From Apoderus coryli (Eukaryota > Arthropoda > Insecta > Coleoptera > Attelabidae), in NCBI GenBank assembly GCA_911728435.2, contig OU452216.1:5778342-5842341 (forward strand): 64,000 nt of DNA. Direction: 5' to 3'. Below are positions 31,753 to 42,892 of this stretch, piece by piece (position 1 is the stretch's first letter; the number at the start of each line of letters is the position of its first letter). Position numbers and translations under genes: made by a program. The notes beneath the pieces are model-generated. The model was not told the DNA's origin. It saw only the letters and a program-made list of their open reading frames with translations, and ran no database searches.

Positions 31753-33032
31753 GGGCGGGTTTAATAATGTCCTGATAAAGTTTCCGATAGAGCTATCTTG
31801 ATGATAGTGTTAAAACTGCGTTTATCATTATGCTGGTTAGACTATCTGAAGGATAAATTGGACATATCATGAGGATAAGTTATCAGCACAAAATAGGTCC
31901 AGATAAGCGAGTTGCCAGCGACTTAACCTATATTTCTTTGGTATTTTTTTGTTTGATTACTGTGTTTTGAATGGTTTTCGTTCTCTTTGGCTTTCAGGAA
32001 ATAAATTATGGCCGTTTTCTTTGATATTAACATTTTCTCTGATGAGTCTTCTGATGAAAAAATTGAAGATCACATCAGTATTGTTCACAGACGGCCTAGA
32101 GTATTTCAAGATCGTCCAAATCATATGAACTATTGGGATGATTATGATTTTTTTAATGGGTTTCGTCTAACAAAAGAATCTGTTCTTGGGCAAATTCAGG
32201 AACAAATCGTTCTTATAACATAATTTTTCAAACTAAGTATTGATGCACTTGAAAATTTACGCCTTTTGTAGGAATTTTATCTTTCTGGTTGAACAGTACC
32301 AGGAAAATTTTTTTAAGAAAGTTCTAAGTATAAAAAACATTAGAATTACTTTAGAAATTATATCAATGTTGTTTCTTTGCCGATTGAAACGGAAGAAATA
32401 CTATCTATCTAGCAAGGGATTTTTGGTATTGGTGGGTTTCCGAGAGTTTTATTGCTTCTAGATGGCCCACATGTCAAAATTCAAAGCCCTGGAAGAGATC
32501 ACGCTGAATACTTCCGAAATAGAAAAGATATTTTGCCTTGAGGCTAGTGGCAGATCGCGAGTTTCCCTTATTTTATAGATTAAATTCCACCAACCTTCCC
32601 AAGCCTCATTTTTCACTTTACAGGACAGTGCCTCCGTTTTTTTTTCATTCGATTATGTTGCTAAATTTTTTAATTAACTTACATAGCAGATCTGTATCCG
32701 AGGTCGTAAAATTTGAAGACCGATTTTTTGCTTTTTCAAGGTCTTTGGTCATAGTTCACTTAAAAGGGGCACAAGGGCAAAACAAATCAAACTAAAAATA
32801 AGGTTCACAAAGACAAGATATAAACAAAAATACAAAACATAACCTACAAATTTTCTTCTTCTTTTTGTTGGCCTCTACAATGCGTTGTTGCCAAGTTGTG
32901 TTTCGGCTGATAGCTATCAGAAGAATAAATTTCGTTTAATAAACAGATATAAATTTATCAATACATTTACCCTAGAGATAAAAGTTATCCTCCTGGTGGC
33001 TATTAGAGGGTTTATCAGCACATTATTAAACC
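31753..33032 (+). mobile_element. PIF/Harbinger element with TTA duplications
   Basis: The left end is GGGCGGGTTTAATAATG, preceded by TTA (31750-31752). The right end, inverted, is GGTTTAATAATGTGCTGATA, followed by TTA (33033-33035). A three-base TTA/TWA duplication is the Harbinger hallmark. It is about 1280 bp and carries a decayed transposase in its left half; the right half is non-coding. Confidence 0.88.
32008..32820 (+). pseudogene. Harbinger (HARBI1-like) transposase, decayed
   Basis: The first frame reads HRRPRVFQDRPNHMNYWDDY and FFNGFRLTKESVL, the typical start of HARBI1-like nucleases. After frame breaks: FGIGGFPRVLLLLDGPHVKI, with the Asp of the 'DGTHV' motif, then HAEYFRNRKD. Later catalytic residues cannot be found; the downstream frame (FEDRFFAFSR) is uninformative. 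Multiple stops and a truncated C-terminus make it inactive. Confidence 0.82.
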
Positions 33033-33035
33033 TTA

Positions 33036-33915
33036 GTAAAAAATTATCAATTAAATACAGTTTTAATTTTCTTTTAAATTTTGTCTCAGTTAGACAACCC
33101 TTCTTCGGGAAGGAGATTATAACATTGGTAGCCCGCGTATTTTGGTGACTTTTTGTAAAATTCGTGTTTGGGTACATTTCATGTATAGATCTACATGGTC
33201 AATTTCGTAATTGCCGTGTTTTCCAAAATCATGTCTTCATTTCTCATAATATAATTAAATCAAAATGCAACAAAGGCATTAATTTGACGAGTTTAAATTT
33301 GAAACCGTAACAAAAGTAGTAAATGCACAATATATCAAGTCACCCTCAACAAATAATATAGAACAATATATATATGGGGTTCTTTTACTACAATGGGTAG
33401 TTTCGGATGCCTTTTCGCCAGGTGCTAGGCTACCTATGAAACAACTGTATCTGAATGGGCTACAATGATAATAATAATCGACCCCCTAGGAAGTGATATT
33501 ATAATATTTGCTTTTTCAATGAAATATTTTTGATTTCACAACTCTTGGCAGTGTTTTGTGACATATACCCTCAGAAAAATAAAAAAAATAGAAATGTCAT
33601 CTAATTTCAATGTTTGTCTTCATAACATAAAGGTCAATATTTACTTTTTAATGACAGAAGGAGTGCATGTAAACAAAAGCCAGTGGCGTAGTATAATTCT
33701 TTTCAAATCGTGGTTGTAGTTTCCAATAATAAATACATACCTACGCAGGAACTGTCGCATTTTTTTCAAATATAATTTATTAAATAATATATGTCTGGGA
33801 TTAAAAGGAAACACTTTCTATATTATGAAAATATTTATTATTAAATGCAAAGGTATATAATTATGAATTTTTGTTGTAACATTAACTAATTATAAGAAAC
33901 CATATTTGAAATGAA
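33036..33915. other. No gene recognised
   Basis: AT-rich stretch after the Harbinger element. No protein similarity or clear repeat seen. Confidence 0.4.
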
Positions 33916-33918
33916 TCG

Positions 33919-34044
33919 TTTATCTTTCCTAGACCTGAGAAACTGAATCTGTTTCTACCGAGTTTAGACAAGATAAAAATTATTATGAAACCAACTCAAA
34001 AAACTTAGCTTATCTGTCCTAGACCTGAGAAGCTGAATCTGTTT
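33919..34044. repeat. Direct repeat of about 35 bp
   Basis: TTATCTTTCCTAGACCTGAG plus AAACTGAATCTGTTT at 33919 recurs with two changes at 34010, 91 bp apart. Minus-strand frames here show a faint paired pattern (TDSASQV / TDSVSQV), so the pair may be a decayed duplicated coding segment. Confidence 0.55.
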
Positions 34045-34406
34045 AATGTGCATATTTTTCTTTTTCAATTTCTGAGACTGATAGGGTTTCAGAGGAACTT
34101 GCTGTTAATTATGCTGGGTTGCGCTGAAAAAAAAACAACACAAATTTTAATTCTTTGTTGCGGTGACCAGTATGTATGTGATAAGAATAGTTTTGCACAT
34201 ACTTTTCATCCTCAACTTCGGACGCAGACAGAAATTGTGAAGAACTGGCTGTTTACATTTATGTCATATTTTTTGCAACCTCAGCTGTAGACGATAATCC
34301 AGAGGATAATCTGTTAAAAAATATTTTCAATAAATTGTAATATTTCTAATCGCACAAAAATATTAACTTACTGAACATAGTGAACAGGAATGGCTGTGTG
34401 CGATAT

Positions 34407-34545
34407 TCATGTTTGTGTTCCAAAAATTCTAATGTCTCTTTGGTTGAAATGTTGTGAGCAAACATAAGAACTTTTAGTGACCCTTTCAAAACTTAAACCA
34501 AGAGAAGTACACCACTCTCTTCTAACGGCTTGATCACTGGGAAAC
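34407..34545 (-). CDS. THAP-domain exon (C-terminal half of the domain)
   Basis: The minus-strand exon begins at 34545 after the acceptor TTGTAG and reads FPSDQAVRREWCTSLGL, then SYVCSQHFNQRDI, ending in TGA at 34409-34407. FPxD, the invariant Trp and C-x2-HF are the second half of a THAP zinc finger. The first half (C-x2-4-C) must lie upstream at higher coordinates, but none was found on this strand before 35000. A consensus donor (TTTAA-GTAAGT near 34670) could mark an exon end, but the codons before it contain stops. May be a live exon of an unseen gene or a relic; the last zinc ligand pair (Cys, His) is intact. Confidence 0.55.
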
Positions 34546-34549
34546 CTAC

Positions 34550-35180
34550 AAGAATTATTGTACTATACTATAAATAAAACATGAATAAGTGCTATGAGTA
34601 GAATATATAGGATCATAATGCCCACTTGCACCACATCTTCTCTTTTTCGTCAGGTACTTACTTAAAGGTCTGTGCATATTATTATACATGTATGATGATA
34701 TTATGCTACTATTTATTAAGAAATTATGAAATATAAAGCATATTATGAATTTACAATTATTTTTGCTTATTATATTACTGTCTATTTTGCAACTAGGTGT
34801 ATAATATATTTAAACAACTCATGTTAACTACTATCTCTGCAAAATCCCAAAATCTACGCCATTGTACTTAGTTGTGACATGTAACCTTACTTGGAAAATC
34901 ACTCGACATGTAAACTAAGCACTTTTTTCTTCCCATTATTTAAAGGAAACCCAGTTTTACACACTACAAATGCATTAAAGTAGAAGAGTCTCGTAAAATT
35001 CACTTAATTCTCGTTATAAAACTGTACGTAGCACTACTCGCACTCCAGACGTCAACGTGACGTGTAAATATAAACAAATCCCTCCGCGGGGTAGCCACAC
35101 ATTTATATCCGTAGAACTGTATTTTTGTGAATCATATTATATTTGATTGATTTCTTGACGTTAAATATTTTATGAGCATG
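34550..35180. other. No gene recognised
   Basis: Sequence between the two THAP-like fragments. It includes a GC-richer patch CCCTCCGCGGGGTAGCC near 35082. Nothing else noticed. Confidence 0.35.
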
Positions 35181-35182
35181 TA

Positions 35183-35296
35183 ATGGAAGCCGAATACAAA
35201 AAGAAATATTATAAATATTGTATAGTTCTGCAATGTAAGAACACTGTGACCAACCCTAATAAAAATTTACACTGGGATGTGAAATACGAGTTCTGA
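35183..35296 (+). CDS. Possible THAP-domain first exon
   Basis: A 37-codon frame starting MEAEYKKKYYKYCIVLQCKN has C-x4-C followed by NTVTNPNK, the pattern at the start of several insect THAP proteins. It ends TGA after KYEF with no obvious donor before it. It is on the opposite strand from the THAP half-domain at 34407, so the two cannot form one gene as they stand. The moderately CpG-containing sequence at 35040-35110 could be a promoter. Weak. Confidence 0.3.
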   Translation: MEAEYKKKYYKYCIVLQCKNTVTNPNKNLHWDVKYEF

Positions 35297-35624
35297 TTCT
35301 ATGAATGAAACGAACAATTGGCACCAGTGTTAGATTTTATTAGTAAAAATGTAAAGGTTATGTAGGCTACAAACATTTTTGTGATTAGTTTCTTGCTATG
35401 CCACTTCTATTTTTATTTATTTCTCTGAGCATATACCTACGATTCGACAATAAATTTTTTCTACTACTGTCTTTAAATGCCTTTATTATAAATATGTTTA
35501 ATCATAATTTGAAAATGTAGTTTATTTCCCACTAGTTGCTGGGCAAATAATTTCGCTAATTTTGAAGGTATCAAAGAAATTTATATACCTAATGAAAATC
35601 AGTGATAGTGATATCAAATCTCCT

Positions 35625-35957
35625 GTTGGCTCAAACAACTGCATGTTTGAGCACCCAAAACATCGATTTGATGAGTCATCCACCGTATAGTCCTGACTTG
35701 GCACCGATTGACTTCTTTTTATTCCCGTACGTAAAAAACAAACTGAGGGGTCAACGCTTTTCGACACCTGAAGAATGCATCTTTTGGAGATACCTCAATC
35801 AGAGTGGCAAAAGTGGTTCGACAATTGGTTTAAACGCATGCAAAAGCGTATAGATCTTCATGGGGAACATTTTGAAAAACAATAAAGTGATCTTTGATGA
35901 TTAATATTTGTTTTTGTTCTATAATCCCGAAATATAAAAGGCAACCCTCGTATTATA
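35625..35957 (+). pseudogene. mariner, copy 3 (5' truncated)
   Basis: Starts abruptly at LLAQTTACLSTQNIDLMSHP, matching the third-Asp region of the other copies, and reads YSPDLAPIDFFLFPYVKNKL. The catalytic-region Asn before Asp is changed to Ile. A deletion near 35776 shifts the end. It terminates with the intact terminal repeat AAATATAAAAGGCAACCCTCG near 35954, then TA. Confidence 0.85.
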
Positions 35958-36304
35958 ACATTTGATTGACCCTGCTGTGCTAGCGCTCGCTGGAAGGCAA
36001 ACGTTCTCCCTATGCTGTTATAGTATAATATTATACACTGACGAGCCTGATACTGAGTTATTATTCAGAGATTATCCTTTGTTAATCAAATATGAAAGGT
36101 AAATAATATTCAACAAGGCCTGTGAGATAAAAGGGTTCTTATCTTAATCCGAAACAACGAACATATATCGTCCATAATTTAAGTGATAAATAATGTTTCT
36201 CGTATTCATTGTTTTGATATTTAGAGGCATTGGAATATGAGCCAACAGTTTTTAACTGATAAAAAGACGTCAATCGTTACATATTAGAAATTATTATTTT
36301 TATA
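35958..36304. other. No feature seen
   Basis: Short AT-rich spacer between mariner copy 3 and fold-back copy A. Confidence 0.35.
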
Positions 36305-38558
36305 TACCGGGTATTCCATTAAGGGTGGGCAGGTAGCATATCTCAGGAAATAATAGTCGTAGGACAATGGGAAAAAATCTTTTAGGGAAATTCACTATGG
36401 GAAATTGCTGGAAATAGTTTTTTAGTTCCGAACTATACCGCTAGGGGCGTAATAGATACAGTAATGCAAAAAATGCATTTTTATTGAAAATTTCGCTATA
36501 TAAGTTAGAAAAACAATACTACGACAGTAATGCTACTGAGATTCGGCATCTTTTTGGTGTATCACTTTTTATTGTAAGGCTTGAAATAAAGGCAGCAGGG
36601 AAGGACAAAATTTTACCTATGATAATGTCTATAACTTTGGTTTGGCTTATTTATCAATCTAATTTTTTTTAAGAACTCAAGCCTTGCTGATGAAGAAAAA
36701 AAATAATTTAAATCATAATTGTTTTTTGGGGCTCCGCTAGATGGCGATATTTGCATCTCCTAGGGTTTTTTTGATTTTTCTTTAAAAACTTAGATGGAAT
36801 GATACAAATATTTTACCAAAAATGAAAAGTAAATTGAATTTGCAACAAAAAAGTCTAAAACCGCACAGGAAAATCTTTATTCGTTTGAGAGTTATGTCCA
36901 AAAGAATGTTGTTCACCAAAATTCGTCGAAAAATCATGTATCTTTAATTTTCCGTGATCAAGAATGCCATGGGAAATAATGAAATAGGTTTAAAATTTAT
37001 TAAACTGATAGTTTAACAAATAAAAATAATGAAAGATTCATTAAAATTAGCAAAATGCAGAGCTTTCATAAAATTTGTTAAAAGAGGTAGATCTAGATAC
37101 CCATGAAACAAAATTGGGAAGTTTCCATGCATGGAGACAAATAAATAAACGCGAATATGCTGCTAAATACCCTGACTACGATTCCACACCACACGTTTAC
37201 ACTGCATCTACTTTGATGGTCAACTTCCGGCATCCAATGAGGATTTGTTTGTGACCAATAATGCGTATTGTGTAAATTAACACTACCACAACTAGAAAAA
37301 ATGGCTCAGTCCATAAAATCTGTGAGAGAAATTGCGGGTTTTTCGTGCACATATCTCTCAGCCAATAACAAAAGTCTATAGGCGCTTCTTGTCAATATCG
37401 GCATCTGAAAGTGCCTGATGTAAAACCATACTGTAAGGATGCAGTTTAAAAGATTTTAAAATCCAATATGCTGAAGTGCGATTTATTCCTAAGTCTGAGG
37501 AAATGTCACTGACGCTTACATGAGGATTCGCCTCCACATACGCAAGATCGCTTATAATATTATCTTCACTGCTAACTGGACGTCTTCTGAGCGGGACTGG
37601 ATCAACTCTTACACTTCCCGTTTCTCGTAAACGGACTGCTAACCGACGGAACACTTTTCTGCTATGGTGTCTTTGGTTAGGGTATTTAGCAGCATATTCG
37701 CGTTTATTTATTTGTCTCCATGCATGGAAACTTCCCAATTTTGTTTCATGGGTATCTAGATCTACCTCTTTTAACAAATTTTATGAAAGCTCTGCATTTT
37801 GGTCATTTTAATGGATCTTTCATTATTTTTATTTGTTAAACTGTCAGTTTAATAAATTTTAAACCTATTTCTTTATTTCCCATGGCATTCTTGATCACGG
37901 AAAATTAAAGATACATGATTTTTCAACGAATTTTGGTGAACAACATTCTTTTGGCCATAACTCTCAAACGAATAAAGACTTTGCTGTGCGGTTTTAGACT
38001 TTTTTGTTGCAAATTCAATTTACTGTTCATTTTTCATAAAATATTTGTATCATTCCATTTAAGTTTTTAAAGAAAAATCAAAAAAACCTTAGACGATGCA
38101 AATATCGCCCTCTAGCGGAGCCCCAAAAAACAATTATGATTTGAAGTCTTTTTTTTCTTCATCAGCAAGGCTTGAGTTCTTAAACAAAACTTAGATTGAT
38201 AAATTACTTTAAGCCAAACCAAAGTTATACACATTATCATAGGTAAAATTTCGGCCTTCCCTGCTGCTTTTATTTCAAGCCGCACAATAAAAAATGATAC
38301 ACCAAAAAGATGCCGAATCTCAGTAGCATTACTGTGGTAGTATTGTTTTTCTAACTTATATTGCGAAATTTTCAATAAAAATGCATTTTTCGCATTACTG
38401 TATCTATTACGCCCCCTAGCGGTATAGTTAGGAACTAAAAAACTATTTCCAGCGATTTCCCATTATCGATTTCCCTAAAAGAATGTTTTTCCCATTGTCC
38501 TATGACTCTTATTTCCTGAGATATGCTACCTGTCGACCCTTAATGGAATACAAGGTAT
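36305..38558 (-). mobile_element. Fold-back DNA transposon, copy A (complete arms of about 870 bp)
   Basis: The left end, ATACCGGGTATTCCATTAAG, recurs inverted at 38540-38558. The arms extend about 870 bp each (36305-37175 and 37677-38558) around a 500-bp centre. Markers such as CCGCTAGGGGCGTAATAG near 36440 and CCCCCTAGCGGTATAG near 38411 confirm the inverted match. The arms include the 5' untranslated region and first codons of the transposase. So the left arm is a reversed copy of the right end that replaced the gene's 3' half. A TA or TATA target duplication cannot be told apart from the ends. Confidence 0.88.
37175..37777 (-). pseudogene. Transposase N-terminal part of fold-back copy A
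   Basis: Open from 37777: MLKEVDLDTHETKLGSFHAW, then REYAAKYPNQRHHSRKVFRR, RETGSVRVDP, VSVSDISSDLGINRTSAYW (helix-turn-helix) and LHPYSMVLHQALSDADIDKK. After a stop it continues in pieces as NPQFL-like and NLHN.HYWSQ sequence to VNVWCGI near 37180, then meets the inverted arm. The order fits DUF4817-type insect transposases. The second and third catalytic residues are absent, so it is inactive. Copy B (12190-13585) has the same truncation. Confidence 0.75.
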
Positions 38559-38631
38559 GTAGTTATGTCCCATGGTTTGGTGTCTCAGAATGGAGACAGA
38601 TTTTTATAAAACAAAAATATATAATAAAAGC

Positions 38632-38655
38632 AAAGATTAATGTACATTAATCTTT
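38632..38655. repeat. Perfect 24-bp palindrome
   Basis: Centre TGTACA at 38641-38646 with nine more bases on each side (AAAGATTAA / TTAATCTTT). The word ATAAAAGC is on both sides, at 38623 and 38657. Significance unknown. Confidence 0.7.
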
Positions 38656-38759
38656 GATAAAAGCAATGACGAGTGTTAGTCCTTCGACGTCATATAAAAA
38701 TTTCTTTAAAAAATTGAATATATCGACCATTTCCATGTCTTTTTTAAATATTTTCACTA

Positions 38760-38905
38760 ATTATCTATACCAATAACCGAGTAGACTTCGATCATTTGCA
38801 TTCTGGTGTGTAATAGTGAAGCTATGTTTCATCCATTGTCACATATTGACGATTAGAATCCCATTTTATTGCGGTTTCACAGCGCCAAACCACTGTTGTT
38901 ATATG
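38760..38905 (-). pseudogene. mariner transposase fragment (different family)
   Basis: The minus strand reads KWDSNRQYVTMDET-stop-LHYYTPECK. TMDETWLHYYTPE is the first-Asp block of mariner transposases (Trp codon changed to TAG). Nothing of the rest is present. Distinct from the four copies of the main mariner family. Confidence 0.7.
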
Positions 38906-38929
38906 TTCGATGGCCAAACACTCCTCTGA

Positions 38930-39170
38930 AGCATCAATTCGTTGCTGTTTTTGGTCGACGTGACAGTACGAGTTCTCTGGTTTTGAAATGATTTACAATT
39001 TCCAAAGATAAAGCCTAAGTTTTTATAGCATTGATTTGTTATAGAGATGATATGCTCAGAAAATGTATAAACTACAGAGGCTACATTCTTTAGTTCGTTA
39101 GTCGTGATTTGTCTAAAATATATTAAAATTTCATTGGGGTTTTTGAGTAGGTATAGGACATGCATATACA
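38930..39170 (-). pseudogene. Non-LTR reverse transcriptase fragment
   Basis: The minus strand reads VVYTFSEHIISITNQCYKNLG and FIFGNCKSF, matching the 'DLGV.FD..L.F..HI..I...A.K.LGFI.RN.K.F' region downstream of the catalytic core in jockey-like elements. It is cut at both ends. Confidence 0.6.
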
Positions 39171-39384
39171 GTGTTTAACATAGCCATAATTGTCTGTTCA
39201 TATCATGCTTATATTGTTTGGCAAATCGATCTGTAACAGCGCGGCTTCGGTAAGGGGAATGCAGTTGTAATGAAACTTGAGTGATTTCATTCATAAACTT
39301 TCCAGCGGCGTGCGTTGTAAAAGTTTAGTAATAATTAATAAACATTTAGGTTTTTAGGATTTCTCATTTCACGCGATATTCACC

Positions 39385-39845
39385 TACGGACGTCAAATAG
39401 TATGGAGAAGGCCTGGAGAAAGATACTCTCAATGTTATATCTCTCCGAGAGTGCAATTTGTTGGTGGAATTTCATTGGAATGCCGTACAGACCTTGTTAC
39501 ACTTTACGGGGGTATTAACGCTGGTCGCTACATTAGAATGTGGTACCTTATCATCCATTTAGGAGAAAATGACAATGCTCGACCGCACATAGCACAAATA
39601 ACGAGGCAATATTTAATCGACGTTGACATTCATGTATTGAACTGGCCCCCAAGAAATCCGGGCCTCAACCCTATCGAGCATATGTGGGATAAACTATGGC
39701 GAGTTTCAAGCTTTGGTTGCGTTAAAACAGGCACAAATGAGTGACAACAAATACCGCAAGATGCGGTTGCTTCCTTAATTGAATCTTTGCCCGAAACGAT
39801 GAGAAGTGTTATTCAAGCTCATGGAGGAAATACTCGATATTAGAA
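39385..39845 (+). pseudogene. Tc1-family transposase, C-terminal remnant
   Basis: Reads IVWRRPGERYSQC, GGISLECRTDLVTLYGGINA, ENDNARPHIAQITRQYLID (second Asp) and LNWPPRNPGLNPIEHMWDKL (catalytic Glu; the SPDLNP Asp is Gly). Asp-to-Glu spacing is again 34 residues. After a frame change it goes to VALKQAQMS and the stop near 39843. The first catalytic Asp and the N-terminus are missing. Different in sequence from the Tc1-like element at 7138. Confidence 0.85.
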
Positions 39846-39849
39846 AAAA

Positions 39850-40730
39850 AGAAAAATTCTTAATGCCGCCGTTATTCATGTTTTAATTTTTTTAATCCCT
39901 ATAATTTCTAATAGTGCTGTACTTGTCGTCGAAAATCTGCAAAAAAATCGCTATCTATGTGGCTTAACTTAAAGCCGCAGGTCTGTCTATATAGAAAATT
40001 TGTTTTTTGCTGCATCCCAACGGGTACTTTTCAAGGGGATTTAATGCGGCCACACTATTTTATTAATTAATTTAATTACATATACAAAAGTTGATTTTGT
40101 GTGCGACGAAGAGAGAGATATCAACTATTTCCCATCCATCTGACTTAGGTTATTGACAAACATATGATCACATCCATCCATCTGACGGCTCTCTGACACT
40201 GGCACTTTAGGTTATTACACTTTTTCAGTAATATTACTCCAAATACACAATGACAATTTCTAAATTTACTACAACTATGTGGAATACCCATTTTATAACA
40301 CCAATATACAACATGTTGATAGAAATTGATCTTAAATATGAAAATAATGCCGAAAACTTTTAGACTATTAATGTAAACAAAGAAAATAATAATAAACTAT
40401 TTGACACAAGCAATTTGTCTGTCGTGTTAGAAAAAATATCTGACCAAAACCAAATTATGACGTGAAACTAGAGGTGTCAACTATATTGGAATTTGTCGAT
40501 TTTTTTTGAAAACCATTTTCATGACTATATTCTTAGAAAAACATATGGAACAAGCAATTTCGTTTATTTTTAGTCACAATCGTATCAAAGAATAACGTAC
40601 ACATTCATAAATTCGAGTTGAGTTTTTCTGATCCAAAAATCTCATCTGCTTTATTGAACCACAGCATAATAAGTTAGAGAGATATGGTAGTCCTAAAAAT
40701 GGAAACCTGACAAACCAACGAATTTCAAAA
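39850..40730. other. No gene recognised
   Basis: AT-rich stretch with a short duplicated phrase CATCCATCTGAC near 40133 and 40174. No coding or structured element noticed. Confidence 0.4.
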
Positions 40731-40734
40731 TACT

Positions 40735-41190
40735 AATAAAGCATTATTGCTTTATTTCTTTGAATCCAGTGTTTTTCCTTTAAGAATACAGATATCGGTA
40801 TGAATCAAAAAACAAGTTGTGCAGAAAAGATGTGGCTTCAAAATGTTGCAAAAAGATCATTATTCAGTTGTGAGTTTTTTCTACAGGGTTGTAGAAATAG
40901 AGGGAGGTTCATTTGCAGAGGTTATTCTTAGCGTCGTCCATCTTCCACATCCGCAATTTCAAAATGATGCAAAAAAGGTCATTATTCGGTCGTGAGTTTT
41001 TTCTACAGGGTGTTGAAAAGTTTAGAGTAAAATGTAATTTTTTGTTCACCCCTGTATAACAACAAATCCGTTCGAAATTTTTGATGTTTCGATTTGAAAA
41101 AATAATGGCAGTAAAATGGCCTAAAACTCGACAAAAAATTGTCAAAATTGATGCATTACTAAAAAAGTTATTTAGGATTGATTTTGAAAT
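40735..41190. repeat. Dispersed repeat of unknown type, copy 1
   Basis: Begins AATAAAGCATTATTGC and ends near AAAAAAGTTATTTAGGATTG. The second copy is at 44229-45352. This copy has an internal duplication: TCATTATTC(A/G)GT(T/C)GTGAG followed by TTTTTTCTACAGGGT occurs near 40858 and again near 40978. The phrase ACCCCTGTATAACAACAAAT is shared by both copies. No coding region. Confidence 0.75.
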
Positions 41191-41960
41191 CATTTTTACC
41201 GAACCAATGAATAAAACTTTTAAATGAAATAGTCTAGCCACACTATTCTGTGTCGTATAGCGTGAATAACCCTGTATATATTGTCAAATTGTCTTGTAAT
41301 ATAATTGGGTTTCGGACTTGTTAGACATATTATTATTATTATAATGTCATTTGCATATTTGCTCATAGGTATTGGTAAACAGAGGGTATAGTGATTAATA
41401 CTATTCTTCCAAAATCCAAATATACACATTCGTATTGATTTAGTGATATTTCATTAGGTATACGGCCAGTGCAGCATTTGGCCACGACACGTTTCTAATT
41501 AAACAGTCCAAACAATTGTATGTTTGAAAATTTAATCGCTGTACAAATATACATAGGCAAAATATAGATTGGACTCGTTTATATTTTCCATAACGCAGAC
41601 ATGCACACACGCATATCTATAAGAGTATTCGTTATGCAACCCTGGACACCATTTACACAAGTTGGAATAACTATTGCTTGGCAAACGAATCTGTGACAAT
41701 GAAAGGAATGCGGACAAAAAAATCCTATATTGCCAAATAACTACAAAAAATCACTAGTTCTAGAAAAGAAGTAGTATTAACTTGTAAATCGATTTTTTAG
41801 AATTACAAATAATAATAATGTAAAAAGCTCAGCATTTTTAAGTGGTTGTTTGTTTTACTTTTATTTAATAACTAAAATTTTTACCACTGAATATTAAAAT
41901 AGGGAAAAGAAATTACGATCTTCTGTAAAATCGGCAATACCACGCGAAATAGGTAGTTAG
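41191..41960. other. No gene recognised
   Basis: AT-rich sequence with an ATTATTATTATAATG tract near 41328. No other feature seen. Confidence 0.35.
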
Positions 41961-41962
41961 AC

Positions 41963-42058
41963 GCCGCCTGAATGAGCCTAATTGGTGCGTAGACCCTCGC
42001 ACGTTTTGTCGCCATGCGGGTGTTCAAGTCGCAATTGGTGGAAACTGAGTTCTTCCCC
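41963..42058 (+). repeat. tRNA-like segment, possible SINE head
   Basis: GAGCCTAATTGGT near 41974 resembles an RNA polymerase III A box, and GGGTGTTCAAGTCGC near 42018 a B box, at tRNA-like spacing. CCGCC at the start can pair with GGTGG near 42037. It is interrupted at 42065 by a retroelement; GTTACCGCCCCTCGTAGG from 42892 may be its continuation. The tRNA-like fold is imperfect, so a working tRNA gene is unlikely. Confidence 0.35.
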
Positions 42059-42064
42059 GCAATT

Positions 42065-42885
42065 TTTTTTTTTTTATTTATTTAATGTCGCATCAACTCT
42101 ATAGTTTATTAGCGACGGCACAGTTTACATTATATATACACGTATATAACATATGTCTATACGTAAATAATATTGGTAACATATAAAAATTTACAATTTA
42201 TGGTTTAGATTAAGCACAGATAAGAATTTACATATTTTAGGGAGATATTTTTCTTTACTAAGTAGTTCTTCTATATGGAAGGTCTAATGTGATTCTATGT
42301 TGCTTGGTTTCTTGACATTCGGTGAGTATATGGTTATTTCTGAGTCACAGGGGCCACATTTTGGTTTATCGTCTTTGGTAATTAAGAATTCGTGGGTCAG
42401 TTTTGTGTGACCTATTCTTAACCTTGTTAAGGTTACTTGCTGTTTTCTATTTTTAAAATTCTATGGTTTTGTAGATTTTTTAATTTTGGATAATTTAGAT
42501 TGTGATTGGTTCCATTGATTCTGCCATTTCTCATATGCTTTTATTTTCATGAAGGATTTTACATCTGTAGACATGGCCTCCCGGATTGTAATTGCCTGTT
42601 CATTTGTTATGGCATCCTTTGCAGCAAGGTCTGCTTGTTCATTGCCTGGTATGCCAATATGAGAAGGTATCCAAACAAATTTGACGTTTTTTCCTATACG
42701 GTCACAATCTTGAAGCGTTTCTCTGATTTGGATTGCAATTGGGTTTTTAGGATATAATTGTTGTAGGTTATCTATGGAACTTAGTGAGTCGGTAAGAATA
42801 AGGAAATTTGAGGAGTTAGAGTGTATGATGTATCGAACGGCTTGTAAAATTGCGAAGAGTTCTGCAGTGAAATTACTTGAGTTGA
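42065..42885 (-). mobile_element. Non-LTR retrotransposon 3' end with RNase H domain
   Basis: Minus-strand insertion, 5' truncated. It is flanked by GCAATT at 42059-42064 and 42886-42891 (probable target duplication) and has a poly(T), that is poly(A) on its own strand, at 42065-42075. The 3' untranslated part contains AATAAATAAA. Confidence 0.82.
42461..42885 (-). pseudogene. RNase H domain of non-LTR ORF2
   Basis: Reads FTAELFAILQAVRYI (catalytic Glu), NFLILTDSLSSIDNL (Asp), VKFVWIPSHIGIPGNEQADL (His and final Asp): the four-residue active site of RNase H as found after reverse transcriptase in I, R1 and related clades. After KSTKP a stop, then NFKNRKQQVTLTRLRIGHTK continues beyond the stop as the usual C-terminal tail with CGPCD. 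The N-terminal reverse transcriptase was never copied (5' truncation at 42885). Confidence 0.88.
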
Positions 42886-42892
42886 GCAATTG

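Noticed and set aside
41963..42041. Functional tRNA gene
   Set aside because: A- and B-box-like words are present but the cloverleaf is imperfect and no convincing anticodon arm could be drawn.
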